64,000 bases of DNA from Bacteroidaceae bacterium (GCA_017555585.1 JAFZGA010000002.1:83159-147158); one strand, 5' to 3'. Shown: positions 18,340 through 28,189, counted from the first letter of the stretch. Program-made: numbers and translations. Notes: a model not told the origin generated them from the sequence alone.

Positions 18340-18599
18340 TTTATTAAACTTTTTAATGATTAAACTTCTTATCAATCTCCAAAGGGCGCCCTTGTTGTTG
18401 ATTGGTGGTGCAAGCTCATTGTTTGGGATTGATGGTTCTTGATTCCCACTTACTGTTCTTCGGTGTGAACTCCTCTTGCTTCTTTGGAATGAATCTTCAA
18501 CTCACCTTTTCAATGATAACTTGTCCTTTTGACAATGCAAAGGTACTGCTACATCAATGTGTAGCAAAGGATTTTTCTTGAAGCCCATGTGTGTAGAAA

Positions 18600-18675
18600 A
18601 AGTAGCATTTTTCAGTACGCAAAAAAATGCGTACCAAAAGTTTCACCTTTTCAGTACGCATTTATATTATAAAAT
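18600..18675. repeat. Short direct and inverted repeats near cargo gene end
   Basis: CAGTACGCA occurs at about 18614 and 18654, and TACGC...GCGTA forms a small dyad at 18616-18634. This lies in the 300-bp gap between the 312-aa gene start and the 314-aa cargo gene stop; no gene was seen in the gap. Possible operator or terminator remnant. Confidence 0.3.
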
Positions 18676-18685
18676 ATTACTTAGA

Positions 18686-19630
18686 TTAAAGCATATAGTG
18701 ACCAGCTGTAAGCATTGGAAAATCTTCTTTAATATATCTTCTTAACAAGTTTGATAACATCCTGTTTGGATTGCCCTCGTTGTCATGAGATTCATTATAT
18801 CGCTTACCATCGTATCCTACCGTATATATAAGTCGTGAGATAAACAACATCTTATCTTTTGACACATTATATATCGAGTTTTTGGGTACTATTGCTTTTC
18901 TTTCTTTCAAAAAGTAGAGGAATATTTCTGCAAATTTCCATTTCTTATATGATATGTCAAGATATGACCTATCTTTAAAATTAAGAAAACAAGCATCACC
19001 AACTATTGAACTATTAATGTCGTTCAGCCTTTCTACTTCTCCACTATTTATAATTTCATTATAGGATTTAATATAATGCTGTATAGCAACCTGTACGATT
19101 TTGATTGTATCCTCTTTTTCCACAGTATAACTTTTTCTATTGCTTTTCTTCAAGATTATACTTGTAGCTTCTGATAATTTTTCCGCAAAATCGTTAAAAT
19201 CTTGCAATGTACTTTTACCAATCGCTGGAGAATTATTTCCTAAATCTTCGATATAATCATGCACGAATAGGAGCAAATACCATAATTTGCTAACATTAAG
19301 CCCAAACGCGGAAATGGTATTTTGTAAACACTCATTATTCAAATATCGTTCTTTAAAATTAGATTTTAATGGCTTATTATCAGTTTTTAAGTAATCATCA
19401 AAAGATATATTAGAAAGATAAAAATTCTTGTGCCGTTCATATCTTTCTTCGATTGGCAAATATCGCTGATGGTATCTTTCGCAAAAAATCGCAGGAGCTT
19501 TAGACATAGCACCATCAATATTAGGCAGAAAATGGTCTGCAACTTCCCAAACATAATCAAGAAGTTCTATATCTTGATAGTTGTCATAATCTTCGATGGT
19601 CTGTTTTATATCTGGTAATTCTTCTATCAT
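18686..19630 (-). CDS. Hypothetical cargo protein (314 aa)
   Basis: Not recognised. A soluble, mostly helical protein rich in Asp, Asn, Lys and Tyr, strongly AT-rich compared with the genes at 17401 and 19722. A conserved-looking central patch, LWYLLLFVHDYIEDLGNN (about residues 115-132), and a C-terminal HDNEGNPNRMLSNLLRRYI segment may hold functional residues. Position next to the integrase is the usual place of variable cargo, often defence genes, so an antiphage role is conceivable. Confidence 0.5.
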   Translation of the reverse strand: MIEELPDIKQTIEDYDNYQDIELLDYVWEVADHFLPNIDGAMSKAPAIFCERYHQRYLPIEERYERHKNFYLSNISFDDYLKTDNKPLKSNFKERYLNNECLQNTISAFGLNVSKLWYLLLFVHDYIEDLGNNSPAIGKSTLQDFNDFAEKLSEATSIILKKSNRKSYTVEKEDTIKIVQVAIQHYIKSYNEIINSGEVERLNDINSSIVGDACFLNFKDRSYLDISYKKWKFAEIFLYFLKERKAIVPKNSIYNVSKDKMLFISRLIYTVGYDGKRYNESHDNEGNPNRMLSNLLRRYIKEDFPMLTAGHYML

Positions 19631-19721
19631 TACATTAGTTATTTATTGGCAAAAATAGAAAGAAATTCTCGCTTGTAGTAATACAGGTGAGAATTTCTAA
19701 TATTAGCAATTATAAATAATT

Positions 19722-20933
19722 CTAATCACACGAATATGTATTCATCAACTTATCCATTTCTTCGCCAATGCAATTATCTACTAACTTTGCATAATGCTCT
19801 GTCATTCGTACATTAGAATGACCTAACATTTTTGAAACAACTATCAATGATACATTATTCGCCAATGTAACTGTACTTGCAAACGTGTGTCTTGCTGTAT
19901 GATAGGTTATACGTTTATCTATATGACACAATATTGCAATATCTTTCAGATAAAGATTAACCTCCTTATCTGAATAAATTGGCATCAATGTTTCACCACC
20001 AGCATACTTATCCAACAACATTTTTGCACTTGGTAATAATGGAATACGAGAGAGAACACCTGTTTTCACACGCTTCTTCTTTATCCACATTCTTCCCTGA
20101 TTATCACGTTCCAGATGTTCAGCCTTTAAAGTTTTTACATCTATATAAGATAATCCTGTATAGCATGCAAACAAAAACATATCACGTGTACGCTCTAATC
20201 TGGGTAAAGGCGAATTAAAGTTGATAATCTTACGAAGTTCATCTTCCGTCAGAAAGTCTGGAGAAACGATTTGTCTTTCTAATCTAAAATTTGCAAATGG
20301 ATTAAAAGCCATCTTGTTATTAGCGACAGCACGATTAATGACCTTTTTTAATAATGCAAGATACTTCACTGCACCATTATGTGACAAGCGATGCTCTGCT
20401 AAAAGCCAGACACGAAATTCCTCAATAAAATCACGGTTCAGTTCACGCAAAAAAACATCATTACGATTGTATTTTTCTTGAATAAACTTTTCTAAAAGTT
20501 CAAGACCATGTTTTGAATTAGCGTACGTTCCTTTAGATACTCCAAGACCAATTTGTTTATATTGCAATTCATTATGTTTTCTATAAACACTCAATATGGT
20601 TTCTTCTTTAACCAATTCAACCTTATTCATTAGAGCATCGCGTAACAATGTAGCGGTAACAGCAAATCCATGTTTTACCAACTTTATTTCTTCTTCATAT
20701 ATACGAACACGAATACTTTTTAGAAATTCATTCAAGACCACTGCTTCTGAATTTACACCGCGTACACATTGTTTGTCTTTGTTCCATAATTCTATAGCTA
20801 TAAGCTTACCTGTTGAAAACACGACACGCTCATCCCCAAGAGAAATCAATACCTCAATAGGTGCTTTACCTGTCTTATTTACTTTGCTGGCTCTTACTAT
20901 AAAGGATAGATTATAATTACTTTTATTAAACAT
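19722..20933 (-). CDS. Tyrosine integrase of island 1 (IntDOT-like)
   Basis: 403 aa from the start MFNKSNYNLSFIVR; a longer frame exists upstream but begins in the junction DNA. Domains: N-terminal arm-binding domain (about 1-90), SAM-like core-binding domain (about 115-215), catalytic domain (about 225-395). The catalytic set shows HTARHTFAS, GHSNVRMTEHYAK with the nucleophile Tyr, and a Lys in the beta-hairpin. The first Arg position reads TGLSYID, with Ser in place of Arg, as in IntDOT of Bacteroides conjugative transposons. It lies about 130 bp from the right junction at 21065, with motif repeats between, and is the likely enzyme for integration into the GGGtGRT gene. Confidence 0.88.
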   Translation of the reverse strand: MFNKSNYNLSFIVRASKVNKTGKAPIEVLISLGDERVVFSTGKLIAIELWNKDKQCVRGVNSEAVVLNEFLKSIRVRIYEEEIKLVKHGFAVTATLLRDALMNKVELVKEETILSVYRKHNELQYKQIGLGVSKGTYANSKHGLELLEKFIQEKYNRNDVFLRELNRDFIEEFRVWLLAEHRLSHNGAVKYLALLKKVINRAVANNKMAFNPFANFRLERQIVSPDFLTEDELRKIINFNSPLPRLERTRDMFLFACYTGLSYIDVKTLKAEHLERDNQGRMWIKKKRVKTGVLSRIPLLPSAKMLLDKYAGGETLMPIYSDKEVNLYLKDIAILCHIDKRITYHTARHTFASTVTLANNVSLIVVSKMLGHSNVRMTEHYAKLVDNCIGEEMDKLMNTYSCD

Positions 20934-20944
20934 ATACTTTTTGT

Positions 20945-20972
20945 GTGACGTCTCAGTGACGAACACCGTCAC
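20945..20972. promoter_or_regulatory. Candidate integrase binding sites, island 1 right end
   Basis: GTGACG at 20945 and 20956 plus inverted CCGTCAC at 20966-20972, just upstream of the integrase start. The same motif is found at the left end (10054-10150). Could serve as arm sites and also autoregulate the integrase. Confidence 0.5.
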
Positions 20973-21064
20973 AAAGATTTTAATTAGAAACTTCAAAAAG
21001 CATAATCTACTAATATTCAAACACTTAAAGGCTGTCAAACAAACATGACATGAACGAGCGATTT

Positions 21065-21229
21065 ATGACAGATACAATGGGCCGTATGCACTCAGACGCT
21101 CAGTTTGCAGGTTCTTCTTCAGTACCAGCACACGTTGAGATGATGGGCTTCCTCGGTATCGGTAACAACCCAATGGTTGGTGCTACTGTTGCTATCGCAG
21201 TTGATATCGCTGGTGCACTTTCTAAGTAA
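21065..21229 (+). pseudogene. Displaced GGGtGRT gene end, copy 2
   Basis: An intact 54-codon frame identical in protein sequence to the last 54 residues of the gene at 8903, but with synonymous changes (for example GCACTTTCTAAG at the end). Its upstream part is missing, so it is a remnant left by integration. Confidence 0.9.
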
Positions 21230-21466
21230 TTAGCTAATAACTAATTCTTTATACAGAGACATCCTTTCGGGGATGTCTCTTTTTTATTGCCCTGTTCAAT
21301 GATACCGACTTATAAACATCAACACCACTACCCTAACAGAAACACCTTTTAAAACTCCTGATTTTTCTTGCGACGGTATAAGTTGACTATACCATTATTT
21401 AACTCTAAAAATGCCACAAAATTGGATATTTTGCGACGGTTTTGCGACGGTATTTGACACCGTCCA
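21065..21466 (+). repeat. Attachment repeat, copy 2
   Basis: Gene end, terminator (21255-21285) and a tail that keeps the layout of copy 1, including the CACCACTACCCTAA block. GCGACGG lies at 21370, 21433 and 21444, with an inverted CCGTC at 21460. Spacing of the motif set equals copy 1, but the motif is GCGACGG rather than GTGACGG. Confidence 0.8.
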
Positions 21467-21477
21467 GAAAATTGACA

Positions 21478-21747
21478 TTAATCGTTGTCACATAATAAAT
21501 TCATAAGCATCCCTTTGCGGTATTCTCTTGGTAAAATCTCCAGCAATTCACTCAATTCAATTTCGATACAGAGTCCGCTTCTCAACTCGACTCCGCAATA
21601 ATTTTCAAGTCGTTCAATATCATTTTTGAATCTCTCAGGTATTATAACTTTTGTGCTCGCTTTATCGATAACATCCGGGGCACAATCCGAACGCCCATCT
21701 TGTGATTCTGAACCACAAAACAGGTTATACAAATTCTTTATTAACAT
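21478..21747 (-). CDS. Small hypothetical protein (89 aa)
   Basis: Not recognised. Acidic, with a helical C-terminal half (RFKNDIERLENYCGVELRSGLCIEIELSELLEILPREYRKGML). No signal or membrane segment. First gene after the second attachment repeat, matching the position of small genes in other islands. Confidence 0.4.
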   Translation of the reverse strand: MLIKNLYNLFCGSESQDGRSDCAPDVIDKASTKVIIPERFKNDIERLENYCGVELRSGLCIEIELSELLEILPREYRKGMLMNLLCDND

Positions 21748-21837
21748 TCTTTGCTATTTATTACACCTATTAGGACTTGGGTGGGAATTGGCTGCGTTTG
21801 GCGCATTTCGACAAAGAGGCAGGCAATAAATATAAGA

Positions 21838-21870
21838 AACCCCTACAACGCAGGTTGCAGGGGCTCTAAA
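21838..21870. terminator. Hairpin terminator
   Basis: CCCCTACAAC and GTTGCAGGGG flank a 4-base loop (about 21841-21865), with an A-rich stretch to the left that becomes a T-run on the minus strand. It follows the frameshifted gene at 21885. Confidence 0.65.
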
Positions 21871-21884
21871 CTCAATATGTAATA

Positions 21885-22012
21885 TTACAACGCTTTTATA
21901 AGGTTTTCAAACACATCAAGGTCTCTTGTTATATATTGTCCAAAATTTTCTCCTGTGCAAAGCCACATACGGTGGCAAATGCGATAATGAGGGTTAAAAA
22001 TAGTTTTTTCAT
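21885..22012 (-). pseudogene. Frameshifted small secreted protein
   Basis: Begins MKKLFLTLIIAFATVCGFAQ, a clean signal peptide, but the frame stops after 27 codons. In the next frame the coding pattern resumes as GENFGQYITRDLDVFENLIKAL and stops just before a terminator. One frameshift near 21955 would join them into a precursor of about 42 aa. Could also be a genuine 27-aa peptide. Confidence 0.4.
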
Positions 22013-22198
22013 ATAATCTAATTATGTTTTAACAATACACTTTTACTATAAGACAGACAAACCGCCTGTTTGTTACAAGGGTACATTGATTTCTCAATCT
22101 TTCATCTCGGAAGAAAACTTCAACTCAAATGAAAAGTAAATTTCACCCACGGCAAAAGACTGAATCTAAAAAATGCTCTTTAGATAGACAATAACATA

Positions 22199-22306
22199 GA
22201 TGTTGACCCATAGTTATTTTCCCACACGATGCTCGGCTTTGATCCCCTTCGGGCAGGACCGTTGGTTCGCTATGCCCAGCATGATAGGTTGCGCAGGGAC
22301 AACATC
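22199..22306. other. Nested stem structure downstream of efflux operon
   Basis: GATGTTGACCC (22199-22209) pairs with 22296-22306 (one mismatch). Inside it ATGCTCGGC (22229-22237) pairs with GCCCAGCAT (22274-22282), and CCC-TTC-GGG forms the tip. It lies about 40 bp past the permease stop on the minus strand, so it may be the 3' end structure of the efflux transcript. The remaining 22013-22198 shows no gene. Confidence 0.45.
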
Positions 22307-22347
22307 CATATTATCACATTTATTGTTTCATGACACAGAAGCCGCCA

Positions 22348-24684
22348 TCACTCGCGGCGGATGACGTCTGCCGGGTTCACCTTCATTATCAGCTTTATCT
22401 TGTGCCATGTGGTGAGCAGCAGCAATCCCAACGTGACAACCAATATAAAGACTCCATAAGGGCAATAGTACTCCATAAGACTCCTTTGCATTTTTGCACC
22501 TCCTTGTGTCGCCCAGTACATAAGACAGCACAGTAAAGGATATACAATGATGAATGTTACCAGATATGTAGTTACATAAGGAAGAATAAAGTGCTTGAGT
22601 ATATCCTTTTTCCTTGCACCGTTAATCTTTCTCACGGCAATGTCCTTCTGGCGTGTTTCCGCATCGAGTGAGATTGAGGAGTACACACTCAGCACCAACA
22701 CGAGCATGCAGATGAAAACGAGAAGATAGGCAAGATGCAAAAGCGACGTGATTGACTGATGAACCATACGGTGAAGTTCACCAATGGTATTCACCTTTAC
22801 CTCGAAGCTCTCAGGGACATACTTGCGTATGATGGTCTCTATCGATTTCTTCACATCTTCAACCGATGCACCTTTTCTCACCCTGTAGAAGAAATCGGTA
22901 TGGGCGGCCTCCTCTACACTGAAAACGAATCCGCACAACGGTATAAGGCCTTCACCACTAATAAATGCTTCGGACGTGAAAGGGAAGAGTTCATCCTCCA
23001 TCACACCTGCAATCTGATATTTCCACAAATCACGGCTCACTGTTCCGTCAAAATTGCCGTTCTGCATAAGCCTCTCATGGAGCACCTTGTCCACGTACAT
23101 ATAGCCTCTATCGGACGACTTGACAAGCTTGCCGTTGACATTGATATTGAACATCTCAAAGAAATTGGGGTCACCCATGGCAAGCAGACGCGAATATACA
23201 GTATCACTACCGACTGCAACCGTGACATACATTTGGACATCTGATAATATGGTACAGCTATGGGCACTTGCCACGAGTTCGATATCAGGAAGATTCGCAA
23301 TCTGGGGATGTATCTCATCCCAGAAATTCGTATAACGTGAAATTGCTATTATCCTCTCGCGCTCTGCGCCCGAGAGTTGCCTTGGCAACCATCCTTTATC
23401 GACTTTATTGCCGAGTACTACGAAACCAAGAAGACATAAAAAGACTATCGTTATCGCGAACTGCAAGGCGAACATGATGTTCCTTGTCTTTTTTCCTTGG
23501 CGACGGCGCACCATTGCGCCCTTCATCTCTACACGGCGCAGCCTCAGTACGGGGAACAGCACAGCGACAAGTCCCACGGCCAGCGCAATGACCGTAGCCT
23601 TCAACTGTAACATAAAGAGCAGCCTGAAATCGACATACATATTGAAATCAAGGTTCATATACTTTACGTAGCTCAACGAGAGTTCGCTCACGATACACGA
23701 CACAAGGAACGACAACAACAGCACCAGCACCACCTCGCTTGCAAGCAGCGCATAGAGTCCCTTGCTGTCCGAGCCCATGCATTTGCGCAGGGCAATCTCG
23801 CGTTGGCGTGTGTAGAACATCTGGACCATGAATTTCATGAAGTTCACGAAACCGATGATGAATATCAGCCACGAGAAGAGCTTAACGACAACGAGCACCA
23901 ACCAGTAAGTCATATCACGTTCCCGTGCTGACAGGTAAAAACTTAATGGCTCACCGTCGGCAGACGCTCTCCACTGGACGGCATTGAGGTTCTCCTGTGC
24001 CTCCTTTACCGAATACCCGTCAATCAGATCGGCCGAGACATGTACTGCTGTATTGTTCTGCACCAATGGTACATACATCCAGGAGGTGACATCGTTGCCC
24101 ATGTCAAGCACGCCCACTATGCGATAGGTGGTCGAGAAATATTCGTGACCTTCAAAATTCCCTTCATAGTTCACGGCTTTGTTGAGACTGTCGGCTGCCA
24201 GCGTGATGCTCTTGCCTATTGCGCTTTCGGTATCGAAGATCTTCTTTGCAAGCCCCTTGCTTATGATAGCCTCGTTCTTGCCTATGGAATCGCGTCCTTC
24301 ACGTATCCAGTAGGATCCGTATTGCATTACACCATCGCTGTACCTGAAGAAGATGTCTGATATACCGTGGACTCCCACCTGAAACGGAAGTTCCGGTTTG
24401 CTTTCGACATAGGCATTTGCACTTATGGGACGTAATGTCACACCAACTATATTCTCCAGGCCTTCGACCCCACTGTCCTTGAGCTGAAAGAACTCCGAGG
24501 CATGGCTTAATCTGCCGTTGAGATAGATAGTGCATTTGTTCTCAGGCTCTATTGAAGTCTCAAAAAAGAGGTTCATATAACCGTTGAATGTGAGACCGAT
24601 TCCCATACACAGCACCGAGACCACGGTGTGGAACTTGTACTTGAGCAGTTGTCTCACTGCCACTTTCATATAGTGTCCTAACAT
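22348..24684 (-). CDS. MacB/FtsX-type ABC transporter permease
   Basis: 778 aa with two FtsX-like permease units. The first N-terminal membrane helix (about 16-36) is followed by a large periplasmic domain, then membrane helices near residues 270-290, 320-340 and 365-390. A second unit has its own periplasmic part and C-terminal helices (about 670-760). This is the common Bacteroidota fused permease of tripartite macrolide- or peptide-type efflux pumps. It ends the operon TolC - HlyD - ATPase - permease; the ATPase stop is 20 bp upstream. The substrate is unknown. Confidence 0.85.
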   Translation of the reverse strand: MLGHYMKVAVRQLLKYKFHTVVSVLCMGIGLTFNGYMNLFFETSIEPENKCTIYLNGRLSHASEFFQLKDSGVEGLENIVGVTLRPISANAYVESKPELPFQVGVHGISDIFFRYSDGVMQYGSYWIREGRDSIGKNEAIISKGLAKKIFDTESAIGKSITLAADSLNKAVNYEGNFEGHEYFSTTYRIVGVLDMGNDVTSWMYVPLVQNNTAVHVSADLIDGYSVKEAQENLNAVQWRASADGEPLSFYLSARERDMTYWLVLVVVKLFSWLIFIIGFVNFMKFMVQMFYTRQREIALRKCMGSDSKGLYALLASEVVLVLLLSFLVSCIVSELSLSYVKYMNLDFNMYVDFRLLFMLQLKATVIALAVGLVAVLFPVLRLRRVEMKGAMVRRRQGKKTRNIMFALQFAITIVFLCLLGFVVLGNKVDKGWLPRQLSGAERERIIAISRYTNFWDEIHPQIANLPDIELVASAHSCTILSDVQMYVTVAVGSDTVYSRLLAMGDPNFFEMFNINVNGKLVKSSDRGYMYVDKVLHERLMQNGNFDGTVSRDLWKYQIAGVMEDELFPFTSEAFISGEGLIPLCGFVFSVEEAAHTDFFYRVRKGASVEDVKKSIETIIRKYVPESFEVKVNTIGELHRMVHQSITSLLHLAYLLVFICMLVLVLSVYSSISLDAETRQKDIAVRKINGARKKDILKHFILPYVTTYLVTFIIVYPLLCCLMYWATQGGAKMQRSLMEYYCPYGVFILVVTLGLLLLTTWHKIKLIMKVNPADVIRRE

Positions 24685-24704
24685 GATATTGCCGTATTTG
24701 AGGG

Positions 24705-25388
24705 TTATTGATGGATCTCTGTGGCTACCTGCCCGTCGAACATATTTATCACACGCCCTGCATACGAGGCATCACGCAACGAGTGGGTGACCATAACCAC
24801 CGTGGTACCCTCACCATTGAGTTGCTTGAGCAGTTCCATGACCTCAATACCTTTCCTTGAGTCAAGGTTACCCGTGGGCTCATCGGCGAAGATTATCTTG
24901 GGATTGGTGACCACGGCACGCGCAATGGCCACACGCTGTTGCTGACCGCCCGACAGCTGTTGTGGGAAATGACCCGCACGGTGCGCGATGTCCATCCGTT
25001 CCATAGCCTCCTCGACCCTCTTCTTGCGCTCCTTTTTGGGAACGCCCATATAAAGCAGGGGCAACTCTATGTTCTCGTACACATTGAGGTCATCGATAAG
25101 GTTGAAGCTCTGGAACACGAACCCTATGACACCCTTCCTGAGTGCCGTGCGCTCGTCCTCGCCAAAGAGAGCCACGTCGGTCCCGTTCAGGCAATAGCTG
25201 CCCTCGGTAGGGCTGTCAAGCAGGCCCAATATGTTCATCAATGTGGACTTGCCACAACCCGACGGCCCCATAATGGCCACGAACTCACCCTTTGCTACCT
25301 CTATGTCCACTCCATTGAGCGCCCAAGTCTCGACGTCCTCGGTGCGGAACACTTTCCTGATGTTTTCAGTCTTGATCATCTTTTCCAT
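24705..25388 (-). CDS. ABC transporter ATPase, MacB/LolD type
   Basis: 227 aa starting at MEKMIKTENIRKVF. Contains Walker A GPSGCGKST, Q-loop VFQSFNLI, signature LSGGQQQR, Walker B IIFADEPTGNLDS and the switch His in VMVTHS. All the residues for ATP hydrolysis are present. The DEPTGNLDS form marks the MacB/LolD/FtsE group, which drives mechanotransmission by FtsX-type permeases. It lies between the adaptor and permease genes. Confidence 0.92.
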   Translation of the reverse strand: MEKMIKTENIRKVFRTEDVETWALNGVDIEVAKGEFVAIMGPSGCGKSTLMNILGLLDSPTEGSYCLNGTDVALFGEDERTALRKGVIGFVFQSFNLIDDLNVYENIELPLLYMGVPKKERKKRVEEAMERMDIAHRAGHFPQQLSGGQQQRVAIARAVVTNPKIIFADEPTGNLDSRKGIEVMELLKQLNGEGTTVVMVTHSLRDASYAGRVINMFDGQVATEIHQ

Positions 25389-25440
25389 AATTCTATACAA
25401 AATTAAACAAATACATTATATTCCAAAATTCACTCACATA

Positions 25441-26691
25441 CTATTTAAGCTTTACCCTTGCGGCATCAATGAACTCCGCGTATGATGATGTTATCACCAC
25501 ATCGCCTGGCTCAAGGCCCTTGATTACCTCCAGCTGCTTGGGGTTCTGCCGGCCTATTACAACCGGTGTACGCACGGCCACATCGCCGGTCTCGTCAAGG
25601 CGATAGACGTAATGCCCGGCCGATACGGAGTAGAAATCACCGCGTGGTATCATCAATGCACTCTCGGGCTTGCCTAACTCTACCTGAACACGCAGGCTCT
25701 TGCCCACACGGATATTGTCGGGTTTCGCTCCGGTGAACTGGAGCTCTACATCAAATGTCTTGCCCTTGACTTCAGGGACTACCCTTGTTATGAGCAATGG
25801 GTATTTCTCATCCTGCCAGGTTGTGGAGGCCGGCAAGCCGGTGGATATGCGGTCAATGTAATATTCATTCAACGAGGCCTTCACCTTGTAGTCTTCAAGG
25901 ATCTTGAGCTCGGCGACACGTTCGCCCGCTGATACCCTTTGTCCTACAGCGAACGACAGGCCGCCCAACTGCCCACGCACAGGGCTCAGCACAACAAGGT
26001 TTGCGGCACGGCGCACGACACGCTCATATACACTGCGGCCGCTTGCCAGCTCATTGTCGAGCAACGAACGCTGCAACACGGTCATCACAGAATCGTAGCG
26101 GAGACTCTCGAGCGTAAGGCGGGTGCGCTCCACATTGTACCTGTACTCATTCTCGGCAACCTCGAGCTGTGCCTTGCTCTTTATACCCATGGCAGCCTCT
26201 TCCTTATCAAGGTTATAGCTCTTGGTAAGGCGCGCCATCTCATACTCGGCCTGCAGTACCTGCTGACGCAGTGTCAGGCTCTTCTGCTCCATCTGATAGC
26301 ACTGCTGTGCATGGTTCATCTGCTGTTTCTCCCACAGTATCCTCTGCTCCTCAATCTCCCTCATGAGTTCAGGGTTATCAATGACAAGGATTGTGTCACC
26401 GGCCTCAAGCATGGCTCCTTCACCTGCAACCACGCGTGAGACAAAACCTCCCTCACCGCAGTTCACCTGTACGTTTGATATGGGCTGTACCACTCCCTCT
26501 ACATCAAGATATTCACTGAACTCACCGAGCGTAGCCTCGGCCATATCCACCTCCTTAGCCTTCACGTATACCGTGTACGGTGCAAGCAGCATAGGGAGAG
26601 TCACGCCAAGTACTGTAACGATTACCAGCCCCAGTAGCATTGAGTAGGCGTGTCTTACATACCACGGGCGTCTTTTGATTCTAATATCCAT
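25441..26691 (-). CDS. Periplasmic adaptor (HlyD/MacA-like membrane-fusion protein)
   Basis: 416 aa with an N-terminal membrane anchor (about 17-39), a lipoyl-like half around GVVQPISNVQVNCGEGGFVSRVVAGEGAMLEAGDTILVI (about 68-106), a coiled-coil hairpin (about 115-215), a second lipoyl half with LSPVRGQLGGLSFAVGQRVSAGE, and C-terminal beta-barrel and membrane-proximal domains. It bridges the inner-membrane permease and the TolC-like channel. Its stop is 52 bp before the ATPase start. Confidence 0.88.
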   Translation of the reverse strand: MDIRIKRRPWYVRHAYSMLLGLVIVTVLGVTLPMLLAPYTVYVKAKEVDMAEATLGEFSEYLDVEGVVQPISNVQVNCGEGGFVSRVVAGEGAMLEAGDTILVIDNPELMREIEEQRILWEKQQMNHAQQCYQMEQKSLTLRQQVLQAEYEMARLTKSYNLDKEEAAMGIKSKAQLEVAENEYRYNVERTRLTLESLRYDSVMTVLQRSLLDNELASGRSVYERVVRRAANLVVLSPVRGQLGGLSFAVGQRVSAGERVAELKILEDYKVKASLNEYYIDRISTGLPASTTWQDEKYPLLITRVVPEVKGKTFDVELQFTGAKPDNIRVGKSLRVQVELGKPESALMIPRGDFYSVSAGHYVYRLDETGDVAVRTPVVIGRQNPKQLEVIKGLEPGDVVITSSYAEFIDAARVKLK

Positions 26692-26709
26692 TATTCTTAT
26701 GTTTTTATT

Positions 26710-28140
26710 TTATTCAAAAACCTTGCCGCCTGTCATACTGCGCAACCCGTAATACAGGCTCCAAAAATGCTCAATGGCGCTGATGTGGCCACGGTAGGCG
26801 GCATCCTTCTCCTGTGTGGCCGTGTTGAAATCGAGAATGGTGGACTTGCCGAGCATATAAAGGTGCCTTGCGACATCGTAGCGCTGTTGGGCAAGCTGGG
26901 CTGTCTTAGCGGCAATCTCCACGCGATAGGCCTGCAGGTTGAACTGCCTGACAAGACGGCCAATGTTTATCTCGAAATCCTTGTACTCCTGCTCGACCTG
27001 AGTCTCTATGAGCCTTAGATTGGACTCGGCGACCTTTACACGTCCCTTACCCCTGCCCCAATCAAGTATGGGCAAGGAGATGCCGATGCTTGCATATTCT
27101 TGGTTAAGCGGCGAACGGTAACTGCCCGGCAGGTTGTCGGCTGTCTGTGAAAGACCCAGCTGGAAATAGAGGTCTGCCTGCAGTCCCGAGTTGGCCTTTG
27201 CCTGCGCAAGGTTGCTCTGTCCCTCAAGCAGACGCAGTTCAAAGGAGACCGGATCGGGGCTATACTCACGTGCAAGAGCCAGCACCTTCTCGGGCTCCAC
27301 ATGCAGGCTGGGGACCACGGGATCGACCTTGACTTCGACGACAACACCATTGTCAATGGAGAGATAGGAACAGAGAGTCTGCATCGCATCATCAAGCTGG
27401 TTACGTGCACTCAGGACATTGGCCTCGGCCGACACTCTGTTGAGCTCAAGCTGCAACATCTCGCTCTCGGTTATCCTGCCGATATCGTACCGTCCTCGCG
27501 CATACCTGTTCAATGTATCGGCCGAAGCGTAGTTGTAGAGTGCTATTTCAAGTTCTGTCTGCGCCTGTGCCACGGCAAAGAAATAAGTAACCGCGCGCGA
27601 GGCTATCAGTTCAAGGCTCTCGTTGTAGCTTTTTTCGGCACGTGAATAATAGAGCGGCTCAATACGGCGTGACCACTTGAGGGAGTTGTAGCCGAACAGT
27701 GTCTGCTGGTAGCCTATCACAACAGGCTGTGAGTTGTAGGCTACGGTCTTGTTCTCGAACTCGTCATTGCGCAGGAGCGTGCTCTTTAGGAAGAGCTGTC
27801 CACCGGTCAGGGCAATGTTCTGCGTGATGCAGAGTGTCGCGTTGGTGCTCAGCTGGTTCTGCCTGACAAAGGAGCTTGTGCCATCGGGCAATGTTATCTT
27901 GCTTATCGCACGGTTAAGCGCCGGACTCGACGAGAACGTGAGGCTGGGCAAGTAATTTGCCTTGTAGAACTTGTAGCTCCATTCCGAGGCAAGGAACGAG
28001 TGGCGCGCCACCCTGGAATCGGACGAGCGTGCCTGCGCAAACATGATGGCATTGTCAAGGGTAAGCTCAAGGGTGTCGGGCACAGCGGCCGTCGCAGTGA
28101 GCGTTGAAGCCATCAGCAGGCAAAAGATAATCTGTTTCAT
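26710..28140 (-). CDS. TolC-like outer-membrane efflux protein
   Basis: 476 aa with a cleavable signal peptide (residues 1-18, ending TATAA). Two OEP repeats follow (about 25-230 and 250-455), with long alpha-helical hairpins and the closing ARHLYMLGKSTILDFNTATQEKDAAYRGHISAIEHFWSLYYGL pattern typical of the family. It forms the outer-membrane duct. First gene of the operon, 50 bp after a sigma54-type promoter. Confidence 0.88.
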   Translation of the reverse strand: MKQIIFCLLMASTLTATAAVPDTLELTLDNAIMFAQARSSDSRVARHSFLASEWSYKFYKANYLPSLTFSSSPALNRAISKITLPDGTSSFVRQNQLSTNATLCITQNIALTGGQLFLKSTLLRNDEFENKTVAYNSQPVVIGYQQTLFGYNSLKWSRRIEPLYYSRAEKSYNESLELIASRAVTYFFAVAQAQTELEIALYNYASADTLNRYARGRYDIGRITESEMLQLELNRVSAEANVLSARNQLDDAMQTLCSYLSIDNGVVVEVKVDPVVPSLHVEPEKVLALAREYSPDPVSFELRLLEGQSNLAQAKANSGLQADLYFQLGLSQTADNLPGSYRSPLNQEYASIGISLPILDWGRGKGRVKVAESNLRLIETQVEQEYKDFEINIGRLVRQFNLQAYRVEIAAKTAQLAQQRYDVARHLYMLGKSTILDFNTATQEKDAAYRGHISAIEHFWSLYYGLRSMTGGKVFE

Positions 28141-28189
28141 AAATCAATTCGGTTTTATTACGTGAATGACACATCGTCACATTCATATA

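Larger units (their letters stand above)
9749..21064. mobile_element. Integrative island 1 (about 11.3 kb)
   Basis: Bounded by direct copies of the GGGtGRT gene end at 9749 and 21065, with an IntDOT-like integrase gene adjacent to the right boundary. It carries a DUF3871 protein, a helix-turn-helix protein, a second short tyrosine recombinase and a set of small, AT-rich cargo genes. No relaxase or conjugation genes were recognised, so it is probably mobilised in trans or is a satellite. Confidence 0.7.

Noticed and set aside
21065-21229. Copy 2 as an independent small gene
   Set aside because: It has no ribosome site, and the peptide is exactly the end of the GGGtGRT protein; an integration remnant explains it.
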